A stretch of 64,000 nt of DNA from Lethocerus indicus. Lineage: Eukaryota > Arthropoda > Insecta > Hemiptera > Belostomatidae. Shown piece after piece: positions 22,686 through 36,985 of the stretch (position 1 is the stretch's first letter; each line of letters begins with the position of its first letter). The stretch lies in contig JACDQD010000001.1 of NCBI GenBank assembly GCA_019843655.1, forward strand, positions 42,910,230 through 42,974,229. Reading direction: 5' to 3'. Under the pieces are notes generated by a model, which was given only the letters and a program-made list of their open reading frames with translations, was not told where the DNA came from and made no database searches. The translations under genes and the position numbers were made by a program.

Positions 22686-25600
22686 TGTTTAACTATCAGC
22701 GCTGGCATAGTTTTCCGTCAAATTGAAATTGGATAAGACGAACACCGCCATCTGCAAATAGCTTAACATATATTGTTTTATTTAAAATGTACACTTTTGT
22801 GACAGATCTATATACATTTTCGTTCGCATACAAACCTTTTTCTAGTTATGCAACCACCCCCCCCCCCAACATTTTCCAAGTATTTCCAATTTCCGTCATA
22901 TTTTCCTCGCCCCATTCTGCCAAACAAAGAAAAACATTGTTCCGTATGTTAGTAAAAACAAACGACGACGAAATGGCCGAATATCATTAGGACGTAAGAG
23001 GTGAAAAGGAATGTTAAAAATAATGGGAATGCTTAAAGGATGTCAATACATTTTGTTATTATATCAGCCTTTTGTGGGTATGGCAATAATGTTTGTTTTT
23101 TACTGATAGAATATCTTGTTAAAACCAAAATACTTTTAAAAAGTCCAACCTAAAAAAGAATTGGCATATTTTTATTAATTTTCATATTATTACTACTATT
23201 AGTCACTGAAGTTAACTCAGCAGTGGGCAAATAACTGATCCTTTTTTATTAACTTAATCAAACACTTCTCGAGGATTGTCCGGTAGGCGATGAATATAAT
23301 ATCGATTTTATAATATCGATAACGTCTGTGTATTGTCGCGGCCCTTTTCTCCCGTCCTTTATAATCAACACTCAATTTACTCTCTGTTAATTACTGACTC
23401 ATTGACTCAATATATTGGCATATGTGACGGACATCCCTCAGCTCATAATAATGGGAATGGATCCGGGGAAATCTTAAAAAAATTAATATAATAAAACAAT
23501 AACAACGAATTAAAATGTTCGTATTCTTTAAAAAATTGTTTCAGGTTAATAAATAATAGTTTTAATCTAGGTACATTTATTTATTTTTATTATTATTATT
23601 TTATTAAGGTTGAATTCAGCATCTCGACAGTCCTCTCAATTTTCTTAATAATGCTCTTCTCTCGCTTAAAACACTTTCCGCGGACTTCAATAAGAAAACT
23701 TATAAAATTCTTCAACTTTCTCCTTACCCGATTATATAGGGGTAAATTCGATTACAGCTGACGGAAGGATCCGGTAAAAAATATTACCGTGGAAACAGAA
23801 TTATTGTAGCCCCTACCGGTGCTACGAGGTATTCCATATTTTATTGATTTAGTTCCTAGACTGGCTAAAACACGAAGATAATTTTCCCACTTCCTTTATA
23901 AGCTTAAATACGAGTCTCAATATCTTTTCGGAATTAAACTACTCGATCCAACCCCCGTAGTTCTCCATAATCTTCATCTCCCGTTCTTCATAATCATCTC
24001 CTCTCATCCTCCGTGGACTTCTTACGGACTTCTCGCTTGCCCGTCACCCGATTACGGCTAGACGAAAAACGAATAGGGTAAAAACGGCGATCGATTTGTC
24101 ATAAAAGTTTTAAACGTGGTAAGAATGGACGGGAGGCTCGGTGACGCGGCAAAGCCACCGTTAGAATACGGAATTTTATTTATAAAGCTAACGAAGGCTA
24201 ACGTTTTCCCGTCCTATATATCGGGGGAATATAAAGTCCCCCCTCCCCTCGACGACTTTCCGGCCCCTCCTTATACACGCGTCCGATTACAAACCCTTAT
24301 GTATTATTCATCGTTTATAATACGAAACTCCGCGTTTCTACGAAAGTGCTATTTTAATAAGCTCCCCGGGGCGGGGTTAGAGGGTGTCGAGGCCCTTTTC
24401 GACGCCTATATCCGTTCGAATCACGGTTCGATATTTAAAAGCTTGAATTAAACCGGGCGGTGAATATTTATACGGGTGGAGGTTGAAGGAGCCCCTGCCC
24501 GACCTCAATTTCGCCACTATCCTTAACCCCCGTCTCCCCCTCCCCCATTTAGTTTACGGTTTTATTTACGGATTTTAAACCGCGAGTTTTTACCCCGGTT
24601 TTTACGATAGAGTCCACTACTGACGACGGCGGCAGGCAAGAACGCGGTCATTCGCCGGGGTTATAAAATTGCCAATCCTTTCACATCGCGGGGTTTTTTT
24701 AACCGACGCTCATCGTCGTACTCCGTTCTTCTATACTATCGGCGAACGCCTGATTATACATAAGCTTTTAGGACTGTGGAAACAACTTATGTTATAGCCG
24801 CGGGTAAAATATGCCGGGAAGAAATTCGTTAAGGTTTTTTCCTGGCGATCTACCATCTCCGGATGGGTGGATTGAGGTTTTTACCTTGCGATGTTTCTCC
24901 TACCGACGATAGACAAAATGAACGCCTCGACATGGCGAGACGGGGAAGAAAAGTGTCCTTAACGAGGATTCGCCTAGAGAAATCGACGCCAAGATAAATT
25001 ATAACTCCGCCTGGACTATAACCACTAATTCAAAGCCAACTCCCACACATGCCAAATAGACGAATGTGAGACAAAACCAATCTTGGATTGTATGTGTAAA
25101 TTCTAATTAGTAAAAAATGAGGAGTTTACGGAAATTCGTTCGGCCATGATGAAGAAGAAATAAAGTATGACAGTGTGAGAGCAAAACGGGAATAACGCTC
25201 AACACAATTGAAAGGACACGGATATACTTCACTAGTGATCCATACTCCGTACACTGTTGGCAGCGTAACGCACCAGTGTTGCATTCCAAGACCTCCGTTA
25301 TTTTTCGGATCATTTGAAAACCAATACGGAATACCCATCGGAATATTCAATTTGGCGTAAAAATCAGATTTAAAAGGTATCTCCTGACCAGATACAGGTT
25401 TTTTTTATTCGATCCCGGAGTTTATTTCAGACAAAAATAATACATTATAATATCGTTATAAGGAATAACGAACATTTCACGCCCTGAGCGAGGAAGAACG
25501 GAGACATTGGGTTGAGCATTAATCGGTAAGGTAGTGTGAATTTAAAAATTAAAGGCTCTCTATCCATAGGGAGGAAGCTAAATTCGTACGAAAGGTATTA

Positions 25601-26634
25601 TTAAGGTTTTTTGCTTACGTGTCGAGGGTAATTCCCGGTTTCGTTAGAAATTATTTCCAAGTCTGAAAACAATGGGGAAAACAGTAAAAAGGACAGTGCG
25701 ACCTTTAAAATTATAAGGTCAGCCATTGGGGGGAAGTTGGTTCTTAGGGCCAGTCTGTACTTAGAGGTATTAGAGTAATTTGAACAAATTATTTATTTGA
25801 AATGTTTATAATTCATATAATTGGAAACTTTGCCGTTTTATTTATAAATAAATGTCACGAGTTAAACCACTAATCTGGCTCTTTTTTCGTCTTTCTTAGG
25901 TCATCCATTCGTCTGTGTTTTACTAAGCTGTTTTAGATAAGAAAGTTAAAACTGCCTGGCGATAGGTCGTTTAAAAATGGACGTCTGAGTTAAATTAATT
26001 CTTCTTCGCGGGCTCATTCTTGCCGTTACCGAATCTTCGTTAGCGCGATATTTTTCCTCGTTTCCGAGCAAACGGCCCGCCATTCCCTCCGGCTCGGAAC
26101 AGTCCCATTCGACTTTGACATTCATTAAAGACGAAAATACGATGCCCTATTCATGACGGAGAATGCGGCCTATTTATATTGGAATAAAGTTTTCTTTTTG
26201 CGATATTCCTCACTGTGCGCCGTACAGCAGGCCGCATTGAAAAATAAAATTGTTCCCTCCAACCTCATTTTAACATTCGCCCAGAAACGTTGTCGAGTGA
26301 TGACAAAAAAATTGGTAAGAAAAATATTTTTTAGTCGGTTTTCGTCACCCAAAAATATGGATACGTCGGATTCTAATTGGACCGAAGTCTCCGGTGGAGA
26401 GAGGGGTGATAGGGAAATACATTTTCCAACGTACGTTCGTTGGGCTCAACTCACGGCGGAAATTACGACTCAAGAGGAAACTGAACCGATTTTTCTTGTC
26501 CGCCTACATCCCACACCCCTCGTATTTTAATTGTAATCATACTCTTTCACCTTTCGGAAATCATCTTCGGCATTTCTGCTAACAATTACGGAACTGTCGA
26601 AACTTCCGTAATTCCGGGAACGAATAGACCTCAT
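22686..26634. other. Intergenic sequence, no gene seen
   Basis: AT-rich at 22.7-23.7 kb and GC-richer at 24.1-25.0 kb. Frames at 24116-24451 (111 codons) and 26153-26530 (125 codons), both plus, have no motif I recognise. A short palindromic stretch with two 'aatatcgat' units lies near 23300. No clear transposon. Confidence 0.4.
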
Positions 26635-26636
26635 CT

Positions 26637-26707
<71 letters not shown>
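26635..26707. repeat. (TG)n(TA)n compound microsatellite
   Basis: Seven or more TG units run into about 25 TA units. Confidence 0.95.
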
Positions 26708-26710
<3 letters not shown>

Positions 26711-28299
26711 ATTTATTCTTTTTATCAAATTCGAGCCCCATACGAGCAGAAAATTAACAATATATTTATTATACTACGAGCGTGAGTCAACAATTATACA
26801 CAATTTAACTGTACAATTTATTTCAATCGACTTTTATAAAATACTAGTACATATCTTTCTTTTCAATATATCTTGCCCATATATCAACAAGTTTTCGTAT
26901 TTTATTATTAAAATATACTTTAATATGAGCTGCGAGCCACAAATGAAACGCTGTCATCACTTCATTTACTTCGAGCAACTTTGTAAGGATTCCTTTATAG
27001 ATGCTCATTATAGATTTTAATTAAATTAGAAATATATATAAGATGACAGAAATATTGCAACAAGAACGTAAAGTTCGTATAGAAATGGGAGAAAAGGGCA
27101 TAATTTTTAGAGTCTATTTTATATTATGAAATTCTCCCTACAATGGGAATAAGATGACCTTTGTCATCTTAAAGATACAGCCACAATTACTTACATGTAT
27201 AATCGTGGAGTTTATTACGTGTCCAATCGCTTAATGATAAACATGTTTCAACCGAAAGACGATTTAAATATATTCTCAGGCGAAATGGAAAGCCGAAATC
27301 GTGTTCAATTTTAAAAGTATCGCGAATTTGCGAAAAACACGGGAAACTGGTGTCAAGAATGAGGCTCTGTAAAAACAAAAACCTAAAAAAATGTATATTT
27401 TTTTCTTTGACTTTAGTTTTTCGGTTTTAATTCTGTTTAATTATACTATTAGATTTTGGAAAGGAAGTATATGATATAGGCGAATAAATAAAAACAAAAA
27501 TTATTTGCAGATAATATACGATCCGGTACGGATGGCAACCGAGATGAACCGGAGCCTGGGAATTGAGCCGTGGAGTTTCTAATCGATTTGCAAGTTCATT
27601 ATCGCCGTAGAACTATATATCGATAATACATTCGTTAACCAAAAATAAGAATTTATGGAAGCGGGAGGGTGCTACCGATTAAATTTATGCCCGGGAAGAA
27701 ACGAACAGTACTCGGCCCCGGGTGATATCTCCTATATAAATCCTCCCGATACGGATCTAACCGGAAATTTATGGTTAATAAATATGGAAACCCCCACCCC
27801 CGCCACACCCGGTCTAACAAAATAACGTTTTTAACGAACGGTAGCCAGAGCTAATTGAGACGATAAATCCACGCCCCGAAAGCCTCAATGCCCGCCAATT
27901 TTCGAATCGGTGCCGACAATTTAAACCCCCCCAGATTATCACCCCCATTCTAAATACCAACCCTTTCAGCCCTCTCTCAGATCGGGTCTGGGTATATTTA
28001 TTCTGAACGAATACCGACTCGATAGAAGAATAAAATATATATTGACAACCAGAACACCAACAGAGGGGCGACGGGGGATAAAATCGCATTCAAATTTTCA
28101 ATTCGAAATCCGGACCCGATGCGCTTTCTTTGCAAATTTGAAGGCGAATCTCTGCATTGCGAATTTCGACTGGCCAGTTCCCGAGCAACTGTTCTTCGCC
28201 TGAAGTTGCAGTTACAAAAGGTGTCGCCCTCGATGCTAGCGGCAACGAGTCGAGATGTACACGTGATCCCAAAACTGAGACAAAGGGCCTTTGGAGATT
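26708..28299. other. Intergenic sequence, no gene seen
   Basis: AT-rich sequence with several 'atttaaata' stretches. A short 'aagatgacagaaat' and 'aagatgacctttgtcatctt' pair near 27040 and 27150 forms a small palindrome. Nothing coding is recognised. Confidence 0.4.
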
Positions 28300-28575
28300 T
28301 CCTCGTTTTGAATCCTTTTTGGCATATTGCTGTATCAAATCCGCTTGAAAGCTTCCGATAAGTAACTGACAAATTCCTAGAACAGGAATGTAAACATAAA
28401 TAAACCGAAGTAGTCCTGCCTTGTCCTGTGAACACAAGATATGGATTTCGTGTACTGGTTCTGCGCAGATACGAACATTACCTTTCTGTTCTTGTATGAA
28501 TTTAGTAAGTCCGGTTTCAAGCGGATTTGTCGCAATAATATACCGTACATTGGGTTACACTCAGTTAATGGACAT
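28300..28575. repeat. Family C inverted repeat
   Basis: The left part (28300-28400), read as reverse complement, and the right part (28475-28560) share 'ttcctgttct'-like, 'gaattt' and 'tttcaagcggatttg' blocks in the same order, so the segment is an imperfect palindrome of about 85-bp arms. A related single arm lies at 3040-3160. The minus frames 27998-28435 and 28090-28437 (145 and 115 codons) begin inside this repeat and are probably not genes. Confidence 0.55.
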
Positions 28576-30400
28576 TTTTGCGATATCTCCGAAAAGAGCA
28601 AATCTCTAAAGGACTTATTGTCTTAGTGTTTCGATTCCCTATAAGCTGCCGAACTCTTTAGCGAATACCTTGACTGCGGTACTTTTTTATATCCCTAGCG
28701 GAATGCTACTTAGATAGGTGGGTGGAGTACCGACGACGGGAAAAATCCTAATTTTAAAGCCCGGGTCGAAGGGAAGCTCGGAAAAAATTTGATGCTATTG
28801 TCCGCGAAGTTATTTGGGATGGGCTTAAAGGAATTTATATTTACACTTCGTTAGGAGTGGAACTCAAATAATTGCGAGTCCTATCTTCGAATCGAGTTTG
28901 TCCTACAGAAGCGTTTAAGGACTCTAAAGTGAACTTATCGGCGTTTGTAGTGCACTCGAATGGTTTCCCAGTATGAGTGGCGAGAGGCTCAAAAGTAATG
29001 AGAGTAGGTCGGGGATTAGGATCATTTGATTGAAAAAGGGGGGCTAAAAGGATAGAAAGAACAGCCGAGAGTTAATTTCCGGCAGGTCCTTCAGATTCGA
29101 ATTTAAAAAATTAAACTGTCTCGTTTCAGGAGAGGCATTGAAATTACTTTTATATATTAATTTATTTATTAAGTATATTTTACAAGCTTATTTCTACCGC
29201 CATAGTAGAAACTAAGTAATGGTGTTCAGCTTCGTTGAAAAGTTTGCCGAACTTAAATCGTGCGGATGACAATTTGCCCGGCCCCTCCCGAATCTATACC
29301 TCGACTCCAATACGCCTCCATATTTGTTGTTGGCCGAAATTGACGGACCGTACCGATTTGACGGCGGAATAAAATAAAGTGAAGTGCCGAGTGTTATGAA
29401 GGATGAACTTCACTGTGAATGGTTGAAGGCAGAGGGGGAGCGGGGGCTTTGACTTCGCCAAAGTTCGATAAAGCCTACTTTCGTGCCTTTCCTAATGCCC
29501 GAAAGTCAAACAGTTACTTCCTTTGGGCGACCCCGTACCAAAACACTTGGCGAAGATTTAATCGTCCGTGATCGTGAAAACGCTCAGCTACAAGTTTTCT
29601 CCAGAGTCCCTCTAAACCCGACCTTATGGCTCTCAGGACATATATCTCGGTGCGGTCTGCCTCTGGGTGTATGTATAATATATACACTCTAATAATATAG
29701 AAATTATTTATTTATTTATTTCAGATACATTTTCATTATAATTATCGCATACATTTATATTTATTAAATTTTTCCCTATATAAAAATTTATTTGTTAATA
29801 ATACGTTCCGCTTATTAAAAAGTTTTTTTAATAACACGTAAAGGTTTTTAGCGCACGTAATTTCCAGGAAATACATTATTAACATTTCATTTAGTCGCGA
29901 CACATTAATATGTTTCTCGGCATTGAGGTAAATAAATACAAGATAAACCTAAACTGAATGGAATATTACTTTACCCAAAATTAAATAAGGTAAATTGTAT
30001 GTTGTATTTTTTAAACGAAAATAAATATTTAGTCAATTCGGTTTTGATAGTATGCACTCCACCTATACTTTGTTTTAGTTTATCGTGTAGTTTTGAAGAG
30101 TAATATTCCGCGTACATTATTGGGATAACTGTGTGTCATTTAAAGCACCCTTGAAAATAAAAATAATTTGAGAATGGAAAAAGGTGATTAAAGTCATCAA
30201 AGCAGTAGTAGATACGGCGGTCACGCTCTCGGTGTTGGCTACGTGATATTTTAATATTTTCTGGTATTTATTTATTCAAAAGTTGTCGACGGCCGAGCCA
30301 TTTGTTTATAGTGCAATAGATTCTACACCTCTTCACTTCGTTAATAGAATTTAATTTAATTACTTTTATTTTTCATATTTCCGGTTTTATTGGCATATCA
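28576..30400. other. Intergenic sequence, no gene seen
   Basis: Short AT-rich runs with tandem ATTT units occur near 29705 (plus strand). The frame 29483-29692 is unremarkable. No family piece recognised. Confidence 0.4.
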
Positions 30401-30465
30401 CAATTCCGCTTCCGGGAATTGAACCCAGCGGTAATATTAAGATCCGCCAAGCGAATAAATCAAAG
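30400..30465 (-). repeat. tRNA-like T-arm/B-box remnant
   Basis: The reverse complement carries 'gctgggttcaattcccgg', a B box in a T-stem-like hairpin. No intact D or anticodon arm is visible upstream. Probably another piece of a tRNA-derived SINE. Confidence 0.4.
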
Positions 30466-33335
30466 TATGAATTGAAATATATTTTTCTTCTTATAAACAT
30501 TCATAACAGCGCCCTTGGAACGTTCTCATCAAAATGACTAAATATTCGAAAATGATATTCCATAACCGAGCAATTTCCGAGATTACCGGCGTTTTTATCG
30601 CCTAACTTCTTACGGAAAAATAAATGCGGACTTGTAAATCCGCTGAAAAATGGCCCTACATTTTTCTTTGCTGCGTTCCTTTTTTATAAATTCGGTCCGA
30701 GTGCCGGGTCAACATTATTCGACGCGGAGAGCCCATATCAGAGGATCAAAGGAGAGGGGGGGGTAGAAATTTAATAAAAATAAAATGGCAATTATCCGAA
30801 CCGGGTTTAAAGGAGTTCCGCGCGACCCGCCTCCCTGGATTTTTAAAAAAAAATTCCGCTTTCTTTTAATTTCCTTTAATTTCTTTTCATCCCCTTAATC
30901 GAATTCAGCAACCTGGAGGGGTAAAAAACTAAGTACCCCCGAAGCAGGTCGAGTTGGAGGCGAACGCAGGTTAAAAGCTGCTCAGCTGCTCGCTGATTTG
31001 AACCTTCCATAAGCTATTATTATACCGTTCTGGAATTTTAATTCCCGATCGACTATAAACTGGATCAATTACACAACACTGGGGCGATTCTTGGTATATT
31101 CCGCGGAATTGAAGTGAAGGTCGACCCCCTCCATATCCTCGTTTAGCTTTACTGAATATTGATAAAGGTTTCTTCTTCGATCCTCGATCACTATATCGAT
31201 ATCGATGGATTTAATATGCCGTTATATTGGACCTCGTAGCGCCGGAAACTGGACCGTTCGCTACAACTGGATTTAGGCTTTCACCCGGCGAAAATGTATG
31301 GTATCTGCTCGTGACCATTAAAAATTAATTAATCGGATGATAATTCGTTCGGCTGTCAGAACTTCGATGGAGCGACTAAAACTATCGATAGATTTTCTCC
31401 CTGGATTTATTTTCGGAAGGAGCGTGTGTTCGCCCAATCACCTATCCCAACTTATGACTAACTCGCGAAACGGCATTCGTGCCTATCCATGTCATTAGGG
31501 GTGGATACATCGAGGGATTTAATAGTTGTATGTGTAACGTTATGAATTCTAACGGGTAGACCTAAGGCATTTACGAGCCAGTCGAAATTAATAATTGAAG
31601 GACATTCAGCAAGTTCGTGATTAGAGCTTCACTCCCAGACACCACCGACAGGACTCGCGTAGTGCCGATGGAGCGCTGTGAAATTTCCGATAGGCGCCGG
31701 CAGTTTTTGCTACGGTTTTATTTTGCTCGGCGTATCGGGCCACGAGCTACAGAAAAAATATATAAAAATGGCCTCGGTTAAAAAAAATCGGGCGTCAGAA
31801 AAAAAGTGTTCTTCTCCCTTTCGCTTCGATGGATTTTTATTTTCAGCGGCCATTTTCCTGCGGCAGAACCCGGCTTCCCCTCCCAGAAGTTCTATACATT
31901 GCACGCGATTTTCACTACTGACCGCAATGAAAAGCGTGAATTCGGTGGTCGACCAATCCTCTCGAATTTTGAATCCGTAATAGTGGAATACACTTCGTTT
32001 ATTCTTATTTTCAATTCATTAATTAAGCGACAATTAATACGAGGTAACCGACAGATATTTTATGATACCTCTTTGGTGGGAATACCCTGCAAATATATTC
32101 ATACTTTTAAATGTTAATTTCGACAATTAAGCAATTTGGAATAACGAAGAGTTATTGGGACTTGTGACGGGCGTAAGTAAAAGATAGCGACCAAATATTT
32201 CAAATTGAATTCCTCTAAACAGCATATCACAATATTTTATAAAAAATAAAATTAATTAGGGAACAAAAATATTAATGATTGGTTAAGATACGATTATTAA
32301 GAATGATTGTATAGATTACAGTTTAAATATCGAAAACATTTATCATAATTAAAATAATCTATGCTCGGGAGAACATCCATCTATGCGCCCATATATACAC
32401 AGAAGAAATCACAGATCTGTCATATATTTTTCCATTCTTATTTTTCCAATCGCGTGTTATATAATATATTCCATATTGTTTTAACTCCAGACAAGAAAGC
32501 CCGACAATACTAAGCCTCTGCCTACAATCGTTGTTGTGGGCTTTAACGAACTATAAAGTAAATCTTAAGAATAATATATTTTGTTTGTAGCTAAAGAGCT
32601 AGAGACTGGGCTGCAAGAAATACAATAAGCTGTGATCCATAAACACGGGCACATTATCCTGGTGTAGAAGAGAGGGAGGGGTTTGAGTAGAAACCGTTCG
32701 CTTCTGTATAATAAACCTTCGAGTGATTCATACGTGGGCCATACAATGCGGCCCGTTGTTTAATGAACGCCGAGGCCTACTGCTCCCTTCGCCCCTCCAC
32801 ACACAAATACTGGGAGCCCTCACCTTTAAAACCGGTACCTGTTACGATTGCAGAATCGAGATGGCTTTCGACATTGTGGAACAGAGCGGAGGCTACTAAA
32901 GAAAATGAAAGATGGAATACTTATTATTGAAGTTTTTAATGGAAATCTTTATTTTACCGTTCAGCGCATATCAACTTTAGAAATGTAGGGAAAAATGAAT
33001 TCACTGCCCTCGCTCAATTTCCGCACGCTTAATGCCTCAATTTAATTTTCGATATTAATCTAGTTAATTAAATTATTTATTAGAATTATAGTCATAAAAA
33101 GTAGAGGAAGATGCTTTATCTATCTTCAAATTATAATTTTAATTTGAAAGGCAAATACCTCCAGAGACGAACGGAAAAAATACGATGGACGGTGGGAATA
33201 TAGAAGATATTTTTCTGTCGCTTATTCGGTCCGAAAAAGCAAGGCCGTTGTACCGCCCAAGCGTGCTAAATACGGTCTCAGCAATCGCTCGTTGGGGATT
33301 TTAAAAAATACCGGCTGAAAATTCTAAATGAACGC
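30466..33335. other. Intergenic sequence, no gene seen
   Basis: It contains an uninterrupted 'tatcgatatcgat' near 31195 and a DRE-like 'ctatcgatag' near 31381, but no exon structure. Frames at 31678-31980 and 31806-32117 have no recognised domain. Confidence 0.4.
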
Positions 33336-33525
33336 GAATTCGGCCTGCCACCGGTATCTACAGGTCAACCGCTAAACTGTGTCGCGCCCAAATCACAGGC
33401 GAATTAATTTCACCTTCGATCGTTCTTTACCAAAATCGCTTCTGAACCTGGGTTCGAATGCCGTTCGAGGTTCTTTCCGCGGTACTATTACACCATCCTA
33501 CCGGAATTTAGTGATAAAATATTAC
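33336..33525 (+). repeat. SINE-like B box joined to a family A MITE end
   Basis: 'cctgggttcgaatgccg' (about 33448-33464) is a B-box motif. Directly after it, 'actattacaccatcctaccggaatttagtgataa' (33484-33517) in two parts, 'ccatcctaccggaattt' and 'tagtgataa', equals the right end of the family A element as seen at 14.8 kb. The rest of the MITE is missing, so this is a mosaic of two degraded repeats. Confidence 0.5.
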
Positions 33526-33602
33526 ATAAATATTAAAGCATTAGATTATTAAGGATTAGGTATACTGGTTTCGAGCAATCGCAAACTTCAATATGGTGCA
33601 CT

Positions 33603-33605
<3 letters not shown>

Positions 33606-33637
<32 letters not shown>
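33606..33637. repeat. (AT)n microsatellite
   Basis: About 16 AT units, which account for the Tyr-Ile run in the 117-codon frame 33593-33946. Confidence 0.95.
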
Positions 33638-33642
<5 letters not shown>

Positions 33643-34009
33643 TTATTATTTAATTAGCATCGGTCGAAGGAACGGCGACACAACGGAAGGAAATCGGTCC
33701 GAACTTGTGCTGTCGTTTCAGATTATCGTCAGGCGTGAATTAAATTTTAAGGCAGGGAGGCGAAAAAATATAAAATTTGCGCTGCAGGTCCAGTTTCGGA
33801 TTCTAGCCGTGGGTAATACATTGAGGCATTCTGCTATCAGAATGATACTGACAGCGAAAAACTCAAACCGGTTTATTTCGAGACCAAAGAGGCCAGTGGA
33901 GAAAGCTATTTGCAATACTGACAATAAAATTATTTTTATTTATTAATGTACGTTTGTAAAAGTGAATATTTGTTTTACTAAGTTTGTGTGCTAACTGCTA
34001 CGGTATCAT

Positions 34010-34135
34010 TTTTTCCCTCTTTTTGTTTTAAGTCTATATTTTATTTAGTGAAAGTCCGATTTGATAACGCAAATATACTTTTGACGGAAAATCCACCCAT
34101 TGAAGGTGCTACGCATGATTTATTTTTCTGTGTTA
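34010..34135 (-). repeat. Dispersed repeat family B, copy 3 (partial)
   Basis: The reverse complement reads 'tgggtggattttccgtcaaa', then 'atatttgcgttatcaaatcg' and 'tttcactaaat', matching 1290-1350 block by block. Confidence 0.6.
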
Positions 34136-36985
34136 GCGCATCTATTGTATTTCGTTTATTTGGCCACAACATTATAATAACAAATTATATATGAGGTATA
34201 GAGCCCGGTCCCAGATTGAAGGCGTGCAGAGCCACTTTGTTTAATAAAAAATCGTTTACGTGGTTTGCGAGATAAATATTAATTATTGGACTGGCGGCCT
34301 CCAGATTTTAGCGGCGATATAAAGCGGATAAGGGCATAAAATTATAGACGAGTGAAATGGGGCCGTAAACGGCAACACCCCTCAATTAAATTTTTACGAC
34401 CTCCACCACCTCTTAAGAATTACCCGGGGATATTTAAATAATTTAAATAAACGGCGAGTTGTTTTAAAGTTGTCCCGGCAAAATTTTGTACAACAACGAA
34501 ACTGGTATATTTGTCACTTCGAAATTCTGAAGTAGTAGGCGACAGGACGTCCTTTGAGCCTTGAGACGCTCCTTTGCCAGCACTTATTAGCGCTCGGTCA
34601 ATTCGAGTTAACAAAACATTTGGTATTAACTTACGCATATTTTAATCCAGTGGTCATCCAAATGTGTTTCGCCAGTCATAATGAAAATTCGAAAAAAAAA
34701 TTATAAAGCACTCACACTAATTGACTGGTGTTCATTAACCAATAGATATAAGGATACATTTTAGTCGATTTTATTTTAGTCGAAAACTAATCGAAAACTT
34801 CGTGTGGGTTGCCACGAATATATAGTTCAAAGATACCTACAGATGAAAGGTGGACGACATTCGTAAAGCTGGCTATATTAAAACCGAAACCGGTCTAGCT
34901 TATAGTTATAGAGTTATAGTTTAATAGTTCTAATGAGCTAAATTTTCCCCGAAGCGAAATTTTGAACAACTTTTCTTGGGCCGGGGATGGGATAAATTTT
35001 GGTTGTTAAATTGGGGTTTGCGGGGTCGTATGAATAAATGGTTCGGTGGAAAGCTAATATCGGTAACGACAGCAGACAATTGCTCCCTGGCATCCAGTAA
35101 ACTGGCAATCCTAAGTAGATTAGGCGACCGAGTTATAAATATCCACTTAATATGCACGCGAACTCCGATCCTAATAGTGTAATTAGGTTTTACAGTCAAG
35201 GACTCGATCGATATCCCACGTTCAAATATTTACAGTTATAAGAGATTAATTCCCTCCGAGGCGGGTTCTGGCTTGCCGCCAGTGACGGTAGCATTCCGTC
35301 AGGTTACTTTCGATAGTCTGTTTCCACTCGCTAATTTGCTCTTAAACTAGACCGAGTTGGCCGTTTCCCCTCTGCTATATTAAATACGAAACCGGCGATT
35401 GGCCCCTCCGACGTTTCGTTGTCCTTGACATAATTAAATGTCCGGCAGTACGCGATCCTGAATATTCGTTTGCGAAGGGTTGAACATCGCCGAAACACCG
35501 TTGAACACCGTTAGATAGAAACCAATTATCCGGGCCGTGTATTATATATCCGTCAACATCAAACAAGGGACTCTTTGTTAATGCCATTTAACGGGCGTAT
35601 CGACTCGCGTGCCGTCCAACATAGAAACCGATCATATCATTCATTTATTGTCCCGATAGCGTGGAATTTGTCATACGAATAAGTAATACTACAATAATAA
35701 TAATAAATAAATCTGCCCGACGCCGTACACTTGATTATCTTCTCCATTAGATGTCGTTCTGAACAATTTCACTAGTCGAAAATTTTCGATCGGTATGGAA
35801 AAACGATAACCGGAAACTCCTTATAAATTTCAGCGAACAAAGTACCGTCACAACAACAGTTCAGAGAGAATGCTTCGTCTGTTTGCTAAGTACTTAACCA
35901 GCATTACAGTGTCTAAACGCTACGCAGAACCCGAAACCGGTCGCGGCTAAGACCGAAAGAATGAACATTACCCATAACCGAAAAGAATCCTTCGAAGAAT
36001 TAATTTATATCTAATACGATCTCACGAGTATATCGGAATCAGTTGGAATATTTAACTGAACAAAGTTCAGTTCGCTGAGTACACTTTCTATTAGTACTTT
36101 CTATTCTAAATACACCCCACAAATACCTTAAATTTACCTATATTACCAGTCATCGTTAAAAACATCGAAGTAATTTCACAATGGTAATTTCTGCAATGCA
36201 TATTGCAGTAAAACGACTGTCATTCGCTACGATAAGTGACGAGTACGGCGTTCTTCATTGGCTAACCGGCAATACTAAGAAGCCGCCCGGGTTTAGTATC
36301 CCTATGCGCCTTTAATTCTAATGAACCTTGTTCTCTGTAAGAAAAAATAGTCCTTTTTTTTAATTTCGATTCGAGGAAAGTTTTTCTGGGGGATGTGAAA
36401 GCGTATATTTTATTATGCGTTGAAGAAAGTTGGATTTAAGGAAAACTCGTTGCTGCGTTTTTTTTTATTTTTAGCCCTTTTACAAGTTCCAGGAGACAAC
36501 AGAATCCTGAACGCCCCGAAGTGGAAGATTTAAATTGACATTTATGTCACAGTTTTTCCCGGAAAATTGAGAAACTTGGGCGAGGTTATTACACTACATT
36601 GTTTGAAATTTTCCCTGATTTATTTGTTTTTTGTAACCAATACTTACAATAAATAAAAATAATTAGTGAGGCTTGCACGCGTGATTTCATTAAGAGACAT
36701 AAGTAAATCTGTACTGGCCAGCATACCCGATACGGATTGAAAATAGAAAGAAACTAGTAAGATTTATTCAATGAAATAAGTAATTGTATTATAATTCTAA
36801 TTTAACCCATTGAACCATTGTAGGTCGGTGATTTCAGTAGCTTTTCTAAAATCTATCTCCAGGTCAATTTCCGCGTATCGAAGGAGTTTTCTCCTTCTAT
36901 TTTCCTTCTATATCTTCTTTTTTCCTTTACGAAGATATTCCTACTCAGTTTTGTAAAAAGTTGATCGTGGGCAAATTCAATAAAA
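34136..36985. other. Intergenic sequence, no gene seen
   Basis: Short repeats of 'ttatag' occur near 34900-34925. Frames at 34930-35199 (minus) and 34976-35182 (plus) mirror each other and are not recognised. No RNA gene or transposon identified. Confidence 0.4.

Noticed and set aside
22399..22726. Several overlapping frames of 72-87 codons on both strands
   Set aside because: They sit inside a family A MITE. The same GCCLLP.FRNSY peptide appears at 14.6 kb because the DNA is repeated.
28090..28437. 115-codon minus frame
   Set aside because: Its first third is the family C inverted repeat, and no domain is recognised in the rest.
33593..33946. 117-codon plus-strand open frame starting with Tyr-Ile repeats
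   Set aside because: Its start lies in an (AT)n microsatellite and the rest has no family motif.
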